NCBI RefSeq assembly: GCF_001294645.1
Contig: NZ_CP011868.1
Span: forward strand, 1,550,001 to 1,614,000
From: Pseudonocardia sp. HH130629-09
GTDB lineage: Bacteria; Actinomycetota; Actinomycetes; Mycobacteriales; Pseudonocardiaceae
DNA: 64,000 nucleotides
Direction: 5' to 3'
A program made the position numbers and the translations under genes. Shown here in pieces: positions 1-8,028 of this stretch (position 1 is the stretch's first letter; each line of letters opens with the position of its first letter). The notes beneath the pieces were generated by a model. That model did no database searches. It was not told the origin of the DNA and saw nothing but the letters and a program-made list of their open reading frames with translations.

Positions 1-199
1 TCTCCGCCTCCGGCCCGATCACGACCTGCACGACGGTCCCTGACCGGACCACACCGTGCGCCCCGGCGGCCTTCAGCGCGGCGTCGTCGACCAGGCCGGG
101 GTCGCCGACCTCGGTCCGCAGCCGGGTGATGCACGCCTCGATGTCGGTGATGTTCCCGGGCCCGCCCAGCCCCGCCACGATGTCGTCGGCCCTGCTCAT
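1..199 (-). CDS. nagF: PTS N-acetylglucosamine/glucose EIIB component (partial, N-terminal 66 aa)
   Basis: This minus-strand gene starts at ATG 199 and runs off the left edge. The visible protein has the compact EIIB fold sequence of the glucose/GlcNAc PTS family, including the phospho-acceptor cysteine in the motif EACITRLR at about residues 22-29. EIIB carries phosphate from EIIA to the sugar bound by EIIC at the inner face of the membrane. It is divergent from the EIIC gene at 369, and the shared 170-bp spacer holds two DasR-like operators, so the two are probably co-regulated. The nagF symbol follows the split EIIB/EIIC arrangement of actinomycetes and is inferred from context; a glucose-type EIIB is the alternative. 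Confidence 0.8.
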   Translation of the reverse strand, partial: MSRADDIVAGLGGPGNITDIEACITRLRTEVGDPGLVDDAALKAAGAHGVVRSGTVVQVVIGPEAE

Positions 200-224
200 G
201 GGGTTCCTCCGCTCTCCGGTCACT

Positions 225-240
225 ACTGGTCATGACCAGT
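225..240. promoter_or_regulatory. DasR-type operator (dre) 1
   Basis: ACTGGTCATGACCAGT is a perfect 16-bp palindrome in the spacer between the divergent EIIB and EIIC genes. It matches the known DasR-responsive element pattern (A[C/G]TGGTCTAGACCA[G/C]T) except in the centre. A TTGACA hexamer at 244-249 lies directly beside it, so a bound repressor would cover a promoter. The likely ligand-responsive regulator is the GntR/UTRA protein at 3941-4696. Confidence 0.8.
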
Positions 241-273
241 GTCTTGACAGTGCCGCGCTCGCCCCGCACCCTC

Positions 274-289
274 ACTGGTAATAACCAGA
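274..289. promoter_or_regulatory. DasR-type operator (dre) 2
   Basis: ACTGGTAATAACCAGA has perfect CTGGT/ACCAG arms around a 4-bp AT centre. It lies 49 bp (centre to centre) from the first palindrome and about 80 bp before the EIIC start. Two dre-like sites in one divergent spacer suggest repression of both transcription directions until amino-sugar phosphate accumulates. Confidence 0.72.
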
Positions 290-368
290 CCGTACCGGCT
301 GACGCGGCGGCTCCACAACGCCCGCGCACCGGCCCCGGTCGCCGACACCTCACGAGGAGTGCGAGCCC

Positions 369-1709
<1,341 letters not shown>

Positions 1710-1735
1710 CCACCCACGAGGAGCAGGAGAACACC

Positions 1736-2002
1736 GTGCACACCCGCACCGCCGTCGTCGCGTCCCGGGTGGGGCTGCACGCCCGCCCGGCCGCGCTGTT
1801 CGCCCGCGCGGCAGGCGCCACCGGACTGGACGTCACCGTCGCGACGCAGGGGAAGGACCCGGTCGACGCCCGCAGCGTCCTCGGGCTCATGACCCTCGGC
1901 GTCGTCTTCGGCGACGAGGTCGTCCTGCGGGCCGACGGCGACGACGCGCCCGCCGCGCTGGACGGCCTCGTGGCGCTGCTCGAGACGGACCACGACGCGT
2001 GA
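1736..2002 (+). CDS. ptsH: HPr-family phosphocarrier protein
   Basis: This 88-aa protein is a full-length HPr. The phosphorylated histidine lies in the motif VGLHARPAA near residue 15, and the Ser46-type region is present as ARSVLGLMTL. HPr takes phosphate from enzyme I and passes it to EIIA. GTG 1736 is chosen because a GAGGAGCAGGAG ribosome site sits just upstream and it gives the normal HPr length; GTG 1706, overlapping the nagE stop, would add ten residues. The gene sits between EIIC and nagA and overlaps the nagA start, so this HPr is apparently made together with the GlcNAc system. It may serve that system specifically or be the general HPr; the sequence does not decide. Confidence 0.9.
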   Translation: MHTRTAVVASRVGLHARPAALFARAAGATGLDVTVATQGKDPVDARSVLGLMTLGVVFGDEVVLRADGDDAPAALDGLVALLETDHDA

Positions 2003-3162
2003 CGGCGGACCGCGTGCTGCGCGGCACCGTCGTCACCGACGGCCGGCTGCTCCCGGACTCGGTCGTCGCGGTCGCGGGGGACCGGATCGTCGCGGTCGTC
2101 CCGGCCGCGGCGTACGACGGTCCGCTCCCGCCCGCGTCGTCGTCGCTGCTGCTGCCCGGGCTGGTCGACGTGCACGACCACGGCGGTGCCGGACACGGCT
2201 TCCCGGACGCGACGGCGGCCGGGGCCGCGGCGGCCGTCGCCCACCACCGGGCGCACGGCACGACGACGACGGTCGCCTCGCTCGTCTCGGCCCCGCCGAC
2301 CGTGCTGGCCGAACGGATCGCGACGCTGCGTCCGCTCGTCGTCGCCGGGGACCTCGCCGGGATCCACCTGGAGGGCCCGTTCCTGGCGACCGCGCGGTGC
2401 GGCGCGCACGACCCGCGCGCGATCCTCCCGGGCGACCCCGTGCTGCTCGACGAGCTGCTGACCAAGGCCGACGGCGCCGTCGCGTCGGTGACCTACGCGC
2501 CGGAGACCGCGCACGCGGCGGACCTGCTCGCGGTGCTCGCCACGCACGGCGTGCTGCCGAGCATCGGCCACACCGACGCCGACGCCCGCACCACCACGAC
2601 CGGGATCGAACGGGCCGGCGGGGCGCCGATGAGCGCCACCCACCTGTTCAACGCGATGCCCCCGGTGCACCACCGGGCGCCCGGGCCGGCCGCTGCGTGC
2701 CTGGCGGCGGCCGCGCGGGGCGAGCTCGTCGTGGAGCTCGTCGCGGACGGGGTGCACCTGGCCTCCGAGACCGTCGCCGCGGTGTTCGACCTCGTCGGGC
2801 CGGACCGGGTCGCGCTGGTCACCGACGCGATGGCCGCGGCCGGGATGCCCGACGGCCAGTACCGCCTGGGCACGATGCAGGTCCGGGTGGACGACGGCGT
2901 CGCCCGGATCCCGGACGGGCCCATCGCCGGCGGCACCGCGTGCCTGGTCGACGTCGTCCGGGCCACGGTGCGCGACGCGGGGGTCCGGCTGCCGGACGCG
3001 GTGCTCGCCGCGACCCGCACGCCGGCCCGGCTCCTCGGGCTCGACGGCGAGGTCGGGTCGCTGGTCCCGGGTCACCGCGCCGACGTGCTCGTCACCGACG
3101 CGGACCTGCGGCCGCGCCACGTGCTGCGCGCCGGGGAGCCCGTCACCGGTGGGGGTGCGTGA
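1999..3162 (+). CDS. nagA: N-acetylglucosamine-6-phosphate deacetylase
   Basis: NagA removes acetate from GlcNAc-6-phosphate to give glucosamine-6-phosphate in the cytoplasm. The 387-aa protein has the amidohydrolase metal motif VHDHGG near residue 58, the metal-ligand segment HLEGPF near 122, THLFNAM near 213 and the catalytic aspartate in LVTDAMAAAG near 274. GTG 1999 overlaps the HPr stop codon (GTGA), and the gene ends in a TGATG overlap with nagB, so the three are translationally coupled. Length is normal for the family. Confidence 0.94.
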   Translation: MTADRVLRGTVVTDGRLLPDSVVAVAGDRIVAVVPAAAYDGPLPPASSSLLLPGLVDVHDHGGAGHGFPDATAAGAAAAVAHHRAHGTTTTVASLVSAPPTVLAERIATLRPLVVAGDLAGIHLEGPFLATARCGAHDPRAILPGDPVLLDELLTKADGAVASVTYAPETAHAADLLAVLATHGVLPSIGHTDADARTTTTGIERAGGAPMSATHLFNAMPPVHHRAPGPAAACLAAAARGELVVELVADGVHLASETVAAVFDLVGPDRVALVTDAMAAAGMPDGQYRLGTMQVRVDDGVARIPDGPIAGGTACLVDVVRATVRDAGVRLPDAVLAATRTPARLLGLDGEVGSLVPGHRADVLVTDADLRPRHVLRAGEPVTGGGA

Positions 3163-3941
3163 TGGAGGTCGTGGTCCTCGACGACCCACGGGCCTGCGGG
3201 CGGGCGGTCGCCGACGCCGTCGCCGAGGTCCTGGCCCGTGACACCGGCCGGCCGGCGACCCTCGGGCTCGCCACCGGAAGCTCCCCGCTGCCCGCCTACG
3301 CCGAGCTGATCCGGCGGCACCGCGAGGAGGGGCTGTCCTTCGCCGGGGCGCGGGCGTTCCTGCTCGACGAGTACCTGGGCCTGCCCGCGGGGCATCCGCA
3401 GTCCTACCGCGAGGTCATCCGCCGTGAGCTGACCGACCACCTCGACATCGACCCGGCCGCGGTGCACGCCCCCGACGGCACCCGCGCCGACCCGGAGGCG
3501 GCCGCCGCCGACTACGAGCGTCTGCTCGCCGCGCACGGCCCGGTGGACCTGCAGATCCTGGGCATCGGCGGGAACGGCCACATCGGGTTCAACGAGCCCG
3601 GCTCGGCGTTCGACTCGCGCACCCGGGTCACGACGCTGACCGAGCGGACCCGCGCCGACAACGCACGGTTCTTCGACCGTCCGGCCGACGTGCCGCACCG
3701 GGTGCTCACCCAGGGGCTGGCCACCATCACCGGCGCGCGGCGGATCGTGCTCGTCGCGACCGGGGAGGGCAAGCGCGCGGCCGTGGCGGCGACGGTGTCC
3801 GGACCGGTCACGACCGACGTGCCCGCGACCGTGCTGCGCACCCACCCGCACTGCACGCTCGTGCTCGACCGGGCGGCCGCCGGGGAGCGGGCCGGGCCCG
3901 TCGCGGCCGGGCAGGTCGGCGCACCGGGACGGGGGCGGTAG
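3162..3941 (+). CDS. nagB: Glucosamine-6-phosphate deaminase
   Basis: NagB converts glucosamine-6-phosphate to fructose-6-phosphate and ammonia, completing GlcNAc catabolism after NagA. The 259-aa protein carries the family motifs LLDEYLGLP near residue 67 and GIGGNGHIGFNEPG near 135, which hold the general base and catalytic histidine. The start ATG 3162 overlaps the nagA stop. The stop TAG overlaps a GTG used or usable by the next gene, the regulator. The C-terminal end is Gly/Ala-rich and slightly irregular but the length is normal. Confidence 0.94.
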   Translation: MEVVVLDDPRACGRAVADAVAEVLARDTGRPATLGLATGSSPLPAYAELIRRHREEGLSFAGARAFLLDEYLGLPAGHPQSYREVIRRELTDHLDIDPAAVHAPDGTRADPEAAAADYERLLAAHGPVDLQILGIGGNGHIGFNEPGSAFDSRTRVTTLTERTRADNARFFDRPADVPHRVLTQGLATITGARRIVLVATGEGKRAAVAATVSGPVTTDVPATVLRTHPHCTLVLDRAAAGERAGPVAAGQVGAPGRGR

Positions 3942-4696
3942 TGGCTACGGTGGACGGCACCATGAACGGCGAGGTCCGGATCGGCGACGGGGTCGTGCCC
4001 AAGCACGAGCAGCTCCGCACCCTGCTCGCGGAGACGATCGCGCGGGACTTCTCACCGGGCGACCCCTTCCCCAGCGAGCGCAGGCTGTGTCTGGACCACG
4101 GCGTGAGCCGGGTGACGGTGCGGGCCGCCGTCGGCGAGTTGGAGCGCGACGGGCTGCTGACCCGGGTCCGCGGCAAGGGCACCTACGTCGCCGCCCGCAC
4201 CGCGCGCTCCCGGCTGCACCTCGCGTCCTTCCACGACGACATGCGCCGGCTCGGACTGACCCCGACCACGGTCGTCCTCGATGTCGCCTGCACCACCGGG
4301 CCGCCGGAGGCCGTCCGTGCGCTCGGCCAGGGCCCCGACGGCCGGTGCTGGCACCTGCGGCGGTTGCGCGTCGCCGACGGGGTGCCGATGTCGATCGACG
4401 ACGCCTGGTACGACGCCGAGCGGGTCCCCGACCTCGACGCGCACGACCTCAGCGGCTCGGTCTACAAGATCCTGCAGGACCACTACCGGCTCCCCATCGA
4501 CCGCGCCGAGCAGACCGTCGCCGCCCGGCAGGCCGACGAGGCCTCGGCGGTCCTGCTCGGGATCCCCGCCGGGCACCCGGTCCTGGTGTTCGACCGGACC
4601 GCCAGCTCCGGCGACCGGCCGGTCGAGTACACCGTGTCCCACTACCGCGGTGACCGCTACGAGCTGCACATGTCGCTCGACCGGAGCTGGGCCTGA
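3941..4696 (+). CDS. GntR/HutC-family transcriptional regulator (DasR-like)
   Basis: The 251-aa protein has an N-terminal winged helix-turn-helix of the GntR type (about residues 18-85, with FPSERRLCLDHGVSRVTVR) and a C-terminal UTRA effector domain (about 100-250). This is the architecture of DasR/NagR, which bind dre sites and respond to amino-sugar phosphates. Its position right after nagB and the two dre palindromes at 225-289 support that role. GTG 3941 overlaps the nagB stop, but ATG 3962, preceded by GGTGGA and by a TACGGT hexamer at 3946-3951, is an equally good start and would allow separate expression. The target assignment is inferred. Confidence 0.85.
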   Translation: MATVDGTMNGEVRIGDGVVPKHEQLRTLLAETIARDFSPGDPFPSERRLCLDHGVSRVTVRAAVGELERDGLLTRVRGKGTYVAARTARSRLHLASFHDDMRRLGLTPTTVVLDVACTTGPPEAVRALGQGPDGRCWHLRRLRVADGVPMSIDDAWYDAERVPDLDAHDLSGSVYKILQDHYRLPIDRAEQTVAARQADEASAVLLGIPAGHPVLVFDRTASSGDRPVEYTVSHYRGDRYELHMSLDRSWA

Positions 4697-4720
4697 CCGG
4701 TGATCACCGGCTGATAGGTT
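4697..4720 (+). promoter_or_regulatory. Palindrome and -10-like element before coaD
   Basis: CCGGTGATCACCGG (4697-4710) is a perfect 14-bp palindrome starting in the regulator's stop codon. The hexamer TAGGTT (4715-4720) follows and ends 7 nt before the coaD ATG at 4728. That spacing places a transcription start at or next to the start codon, which predicts a leaderless mRNA. The palindrome would lie in the -10/-35 spacer and could be an operator or a small terminator hairpin. Confidence 0.5.
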
Positions 4721-4727
4721 CCGCTCC

Positions 4728-5213
4728 ATGCCCGAGGTCCGCCGCGCCGTCTGCCCCGGTTCCTACGACCCGCCGACGGTGGGGCATCTCGACGTCATCG
4801 CCCGCACCGCGGGGCTGTTCGACGAGGTGTTCGTCGCGATCCTCGTGAACCCCCGCAAGGAGGGGCTGTTCTCCGTCGACGAGCGTGTCGCGATGCTCAC
4901 CGAGATCACCGCGGACCTCCCGGGCGTGCGGGTCGAGTCGTTCCAGGGCCTCGTCGTCGACTACTGCCGTGAGCGCGGCGCCCGGGCGATGGTCAAGGGC
5001 CTGCGCGGCGCGACGGACTACGACTACGAGCTGCCGATGGCGCACATGAACCGGCACCTGACCGGAGTCGAGACGCTGTTCCTGCCCGGCGCGCCCGGGC
5101 AGGTCTACGTGTCGAGCTCGCTGGTCAAGGAGGTCGCCCGCGGCGGCGGCGACGTCACCGCGTTCCTCCCGCCGAGCGTGCACACCCGGCTGCTGGAGCG
5201 CCTGTCCGGCTGA
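4728..5213 (+). CDS. coaD: Phosphopantetheine adenylyltransferase
   Basis: CoaD transfers AMP from ATP to 4'-phosphopantetheine, the fourth step of coenzyme A synthesis. The 161-aa protein has the nucleotidyltransferase motif TVGH at residues 18-21 after CPGSYDPP, and the C-terminal signature SSSLVKE near residue 128. The family usually has PGSFDP(V/I)TxGH, so the tyrosine and second proline are minor variants. No ribosome site is visible upstream, and the -10-like TAGGTT seven bases away suggests leaderless translation. Confidence 0.95.
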   Translation: MPEVRRAVCPGSYDPPTVGHLDVIARTAGLFDEVFVAILVNPRKEGLFSVDERVAMLTEITADLPGVRVESFQGLVVDYCRERGARAMVKGLRGATDYDYELPMAHMNRHLTGVETLFLPGAPGQVYVSSSLVKEVARGGGDVTAFLPPSVHTRLLERLSG

Positions 5214-5310
5214 GCCCGGACCCCTGCCAGGCTCACCCGGTCGGAACTTGACACGCGGGAGCGGCGCCGAATAACGGGTCCGCGCCCGCGACGGTGAGAG
5301 GATCGCTCGC

Positions 5311-6063
5311 GTGTACCGGGTCTTCGAGTCGCTGGACGCGCTGGTGACGATCGTCGAAGAGGCGCGCAGCGTCCCGATGACGTCGAACTGCGTGGTCCCG
5401 CGCGGCGACGTGCTGGAGCTGCTCGACGACGTCCGCGAGGCGATCCCGGGCGAGATGGACGACGCCCAGGACGTGCTCGACCGGCGCGACGACATCGTGT
5501 CCGAGGCCGAGCGCGAGGCGGAGGAGACCCGGACAGCGGCGAACTCCGAGGCCGAGGAGACGCTGCAGAACGCGCGCACCGAGGCCGAGCGGCTCGTCGC
5601 CGAGGCGCAGGAGGAGGCCGGGCGCACACTGGCCGAGGCCCGCCACGAGGCGGAGCGCGCGGTCGCCGAGGGCCGCCGTCAGTACGCCGAGCTCACCGAC
5701 CGGGCCCGTGACGAGGCCGAACGGATGAGCCACGCCGGGCGGGCCGCGCACGACCGGCTCATCGCCGACGGGCAGAACGAGCAGACCCGGCTGGTGTCCC
5801 AGACCGAGGTCGTCCGCGCCGCGCACGCCGAGGCCGGCCGGATCGTCGACGGCGCGCACGCCGAGGCCGACCGGCTGCGCCGCGAGTGCGACGACTACGT
5901 CGACACCACCCTCGGCGAGCTGGAGACCACCCTGAACAACGCGCTGGGCGTCGTCGGGCGCGGGCGCAGCCAGATCTGGCGCGGTCAGTACGGTCCGAAC
6001 TACGGCGCCGGGCTGCCCCCGGAGCAGGGGCGCACCGGCACCGGGATGGACCTGATCGACTGA
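5311..6063 (+). CDS. sepIVA: DivIVA-family septation protein (SepIVA-like)
   Basis: The 250-aa protein starts with a short DivIVA-like N-terminal segment (MYRVFESLDALVTIVEEAR) followed by a long Glu/Ala/Arg-rich coiled coil (about residues 45-210) with a regular AEAER/EAER heptad pattern, and a Gly/Pro-rich tail. In mycobacteria the homologous SepIVA acts in septum formation and polar growth and sits next to DUF177-rnc, as here apart from the 6.1-9.1 kb insertion. GTG 5311 is preceded seven bases upstream by GAGGAT, so a leaderless start is possible. A TTGACA at 5248 may mark an additional promoter. The function is inferred from family and position. Confidence 0.82.
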   Translation: MYRVFESLDALVTIVEEARSVPMTSNCVVPRGDVLELLDDVREAIPGEMDDAQDVLDRRDDIVSEAEREAEETRTAANSEAEETLQNARTEAERLVAEAQEEAGRTLAEARHEAERAVAEGRRQYAELTDRARDEAERMSHAGRAAHDRLIADGQNEQTRLVSQTEVVRAAHAEAGRIVDGAHAEADRLRRECDDYVDTTLGELETTLNNALGVVGRGRSQIWRGQYGPNYGAGLPPEQGRTGTGMDLID

Positions 6064-6085
6064 CGGCCGCCGGCACCGGGTCGGG

Positions 6086-6217
6086 TCAGTCCGCTCCGCG
6101 GTAGGCGCGCCCGGTGGGTGTCGTGGTCGTGACCCCGTCCGGACCGCGGGCGACGTGCCATCCGGGTTGTTCGCGGATGTGGTTGTCGAACTCGCACACC
6201 CCGCGTCCGTCGTCGAG
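6086..6217 (-). pseudogene. Remnant of a DUF222/HNH endonuclease (13E12-repeat type) C-terminus
   Basis: Reading the minus strand from 6217 to the TGA at 6086 gives 43 residues that look like the extreme C-terminus of DUF222/HNH-endonuclease proteins: a CEFDNHIREQPGWHV segment, then a PDGVTTTTPTGRAYR ending, the typical H-x-W-x-V ... TPTGxxY tail of that family. An in-frame TAA at 6218-6220 closes the frame upstream, and no HNH core or DUF222 domain follows. These genes are numerous and recombine often in actinobacteria, so this is probably a degraded copy left by recombination. The call rests on motif resemblance only. Confidence 0.5.
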
Positions 6218-6220
6218 TTA

Positions 6221-6316
6221 GTTCTCGTTCACCATTGCGAACTCGTGAGCTCCGAGAACGGTGAAGGTCCTGCGTCCCAGGCATCAGCGGGAGCACGATG
6301 CGCCGGCATCCCGGAC
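6221..6316. other. Non-coding stretch beside the HNH remnant
   Basis: Together with the remnant and the following hairpin, this makes a gene-free interval from 6064 to 6410. I see no convincing coding sequence in it; its base composition is less GC-skewed by codon position than its surroundings, as expected for decayed DNA. Confidence 0.4.
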
Positions 6317-6352
6317 CACGGCAGGGCCGAGGTCCCGGCCGGCCCTGCCGTG
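6317..6352. terminator. Perfect 13-bp stem hairpin
   Basis: CACGGCAGGGCCG (6317-6329) pairs perfectly with CGGCCCTGCCGTG (6340-6352) around a 10-nt loop. There is no T-run, as is usual for high-GC actinobacterial terminators. It lies between sepIVA (plus) and the VOC gene (minus), so it could end transcription from both sides. Confidence 0.6.
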
Positions 6353-6410
6353 TGCCGTCGGCTGCGGCCGGGACGCCGGCGCGCCGATCAGGGACCCGCC
6401 CGCCGCACCG

Positions 6411-6908
6411 TCAGCCCTGCTCCGCCGCCCACTCGGCGACCCGCCGCGCGCTCTCCTCCGGCGACAGGTCCTCCACCCGGGTCATCACCGCCCACCGCAC
6501 CCCGTACGGGTCGACGACCGAGCCGAACCGGTCCCCGGACACGAACGTCGAGACCGGCTCCCGCACGGTCGACCCGGCCTCGGTCAGCGTGGCGACGGTC
6601 GCGTCGGTGTCGGGCACGTACACCGCGAGCGACAGCGACACCGGGTGGTCGCCCGCCGGGGCGGAGACGAGGCCGTAGTCGGGCATCGCGTCGGAGACGG
6701 TGAACCGGCCGGCCGCCAGCTCCAGCTCGGCGTGCCCGATCATGTCGCCCATCTCGGTGACCGAGAGCACCCGGGCCCCGAAGGCGGCACAGTAGAGTTC
6801 GATCGCTGTGCGGGCGGGCGACGCCACCAGGTGCGGGGTGAGCGAGGTGACCCAGTGCGGGCGGCCGTCGGTGGTGTGGGTGCCGGTGACGCTGCTCGTG
6901 AGCTCCAT
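6411..6908 (-). CDS. VOC-family (glyoxalase/PhnB-like) protein
   Basis: The 165-aa protein is a single PhnB-like VOC domain: an N-terminal half with TPHLVASPARTAIELYCAAF and a C-terminal half ending in DPYGVRWAVMTRVEDLSPEE, the typical strand that carries the last metal ligand in this family. Such proteins are often annotated as glyoxalase or bleomycin-resistance-like, but substrates are mostly unknown. It is divergent from the AraC regulator at 6968 with only 59 bp between starts, containing a CCGCCCC/GGGGCGG inverted repeat near 6917-6940, so that regulator probably controls it. Confidence 0.75.
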   Translation of the reverse strand: MELTSSVTGTHTTDGRPHWVTSLTPHLVASPARTAIELYCAAFGARVLSVTEMGDMIGHAELELAAGRFTVSDAMPDYGLVSAPAGDHPVSLSLAVYVPDTDATVATLTEAGSTVREPVSTFVSGDRFGSVVDPYGVRWAVMTRVEDLSPEESARRVAEWAAEQG

Positions 6909-6967
6909 GGGTCGAGCGTGCCCGCCCCGCGACGGGGCGGATTGAACATTGCCGACAGGAGTGGCCG

Positions 6968-7756
6968 ATGACCGTCGAGTCGCGCGGGCACCTGAACCCG
7001 GGCGCCCCGGAGGTCGCGCTCGACCGGGTTCGGATCGGGCTCGACGACCTCGTGCGCTGGGTGTGGACCGCCCGCTGGGACGTGCCGCCCGGGCGCACGG
7101 TGCGCCAGCGGGTGCTGCAGTACCCGGCGTTCAACCTCGTCACCGACCCGGTCACCGCGACACTGCACGGGCCGCGCACCGGCGTCGACGTCCGGGAGCT
7201 GACCGGGCGGTCCTGGGTCGTCGGCGTGCTGCTCCGGCCCGGCGCGACCCCGCTGCTCACGGCCACCGCGCCGGCCGCACTGCGTGGCGCCGACGAGGAG
7301 GTCCACGGCGCGCCGGTGGCGGAGCTGGCCACGGTCGTGGCGTGCGGCGACCCGGCCGCGACGGTGCGGGACTGGCTCGCCCCGCTGGCCGACCGGGTCA
7401 CCGACGCCGGACGCCTGGTCAACCGGGCCTGCACGCTGGCCGAGTCCCGCACCGACGTCGTACGCGCCGACCAGCTCGCCGAGCTCGTCGGCGTCGCGCC
7501 GCGGACGCTGGAACGGCTGGTCCGCGGCCACATCGGGCTGACCCCGCTGTGGCTGATCGAGTGCCGTCGCCTGCAGCACGCCGCCGCGGTGCTCCGGACC
7601 GACCCGGACGCCGCGCTGGCCGGGCTGGCCGCCGCGCTGGCCGGGCTGGCCGCCGAACTCGGCTACGCCGACCAGGCCCACTTCACCCGTCGCTACCGGG
7701 CCGTGCTCGGCGAGACCCCCGGCGCCACCCGGCAGGCGGCCCGCGCGGCCGGGTGA
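6968..7756 (+). CDS. AraC-family transcriptional regulator
   Basis: The 262-aa protein has an N-terminal DUF6597-like sensor half (RVLQYPAFNLVTD, near residues 48-60, typical of this regulator group) and a C-terminal double helix-turn-helix AraC domain (about residues 160-255, with ELVGVAPRTLERLVR and ELGYADQAHFTRRYR). Within the second HTH a 7-residue block, ALAGLAA, is present twice because of a perfect 21-bp tandem duplication at 7610-7651; relatives normally have one copy. The extra residues lie just before the second recognition region and could weaken DNA binding. It probably regulates the divergent VOC gene. Confidence 0.85.
   Translation: MTVESRGHLNPGAPEVALDRVRIGLDDLVRWVWTARWDVPPGRTVRQRVLQYPAFNLVTDPVTATLHGPRTGVDVRELTGRSWVVGVLLRPGATPLLTATAPAALRGADEEVHGAPVAELATVVACGDPAATVRDWLAPLADRVTDAGRLVNRACTLAESRTDVVRADQLAELVGVAPRTLERLVRGHIGLTPLWLIECRRLQHAAAVLRTDPDAALAGLAAALAGLAAELGYADQAHFTRRYRAVLGETPGATRQAARAAG
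7610..7651 (+). repeat. 21-bp perfect tandem duplication inside the AraC gene
   Basis: The unit GCCGCGCTGGCCGGGCTGGC plus C occurs twice in direct tandem (7610-7630 and 7631-7651) and keeps the reading frame. It adds seven residues to the second helix-turn-helix. The absence of any mismatch points to a recent slippage or duplication. Confidence 0.9.
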
Positions 7757-7802
7757 TCGCGGCAACGGCTGCGGCGCAGGTGCTTCACCGCGGGCAGTCA
7801 CT

Positions 7803-7967
7803 GAGCCTTTTTCAACCTGACCAGCGAGCTTCTGCGTCAGGAGATCGCGAAGGTTGCAGCGCAACTGCTCTGACCACAGCTGCACAGGTCACCGGCTCGC
7901 TAGCTCGGCGTCTGCACCCACACAACCAGGCCCCTGAGCTGCCGGAACGGCAGGTTGAAAAAGGCTC
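7803..7967. mobile_element. MITE / non-autonomous IS remnant with 17-bp perfect inverted ends
   Basis: GAGCCTTTTTCAACCTG at 7803-7819 is repeated exactly as its reverse complement at 7951-7967. The 165-bp element is flanked by the direct repeat ACT (7800-7802 and 7968-7970), a plausible 3-bp target duplication. It contains no transposase; its T5/A5 runs and AT-richer interior differ from the surrounding DNA. Short elements of this type are moved in trans by a full-length IS with the same ends. The family is not certain; a 3-bp duplication is compatible with some IS5-like groups. It lies between the AraC gene and the MinD/ParA-like gene, 46 bp after the araC stop. Confidence 0.8.
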
Positions 7968-8028
7968 ACTGTGATCGGATACGCCGGAAGCAGGAAGCCA
8001 GGTCACCCGCCGTACTACTCTCCCGCGC

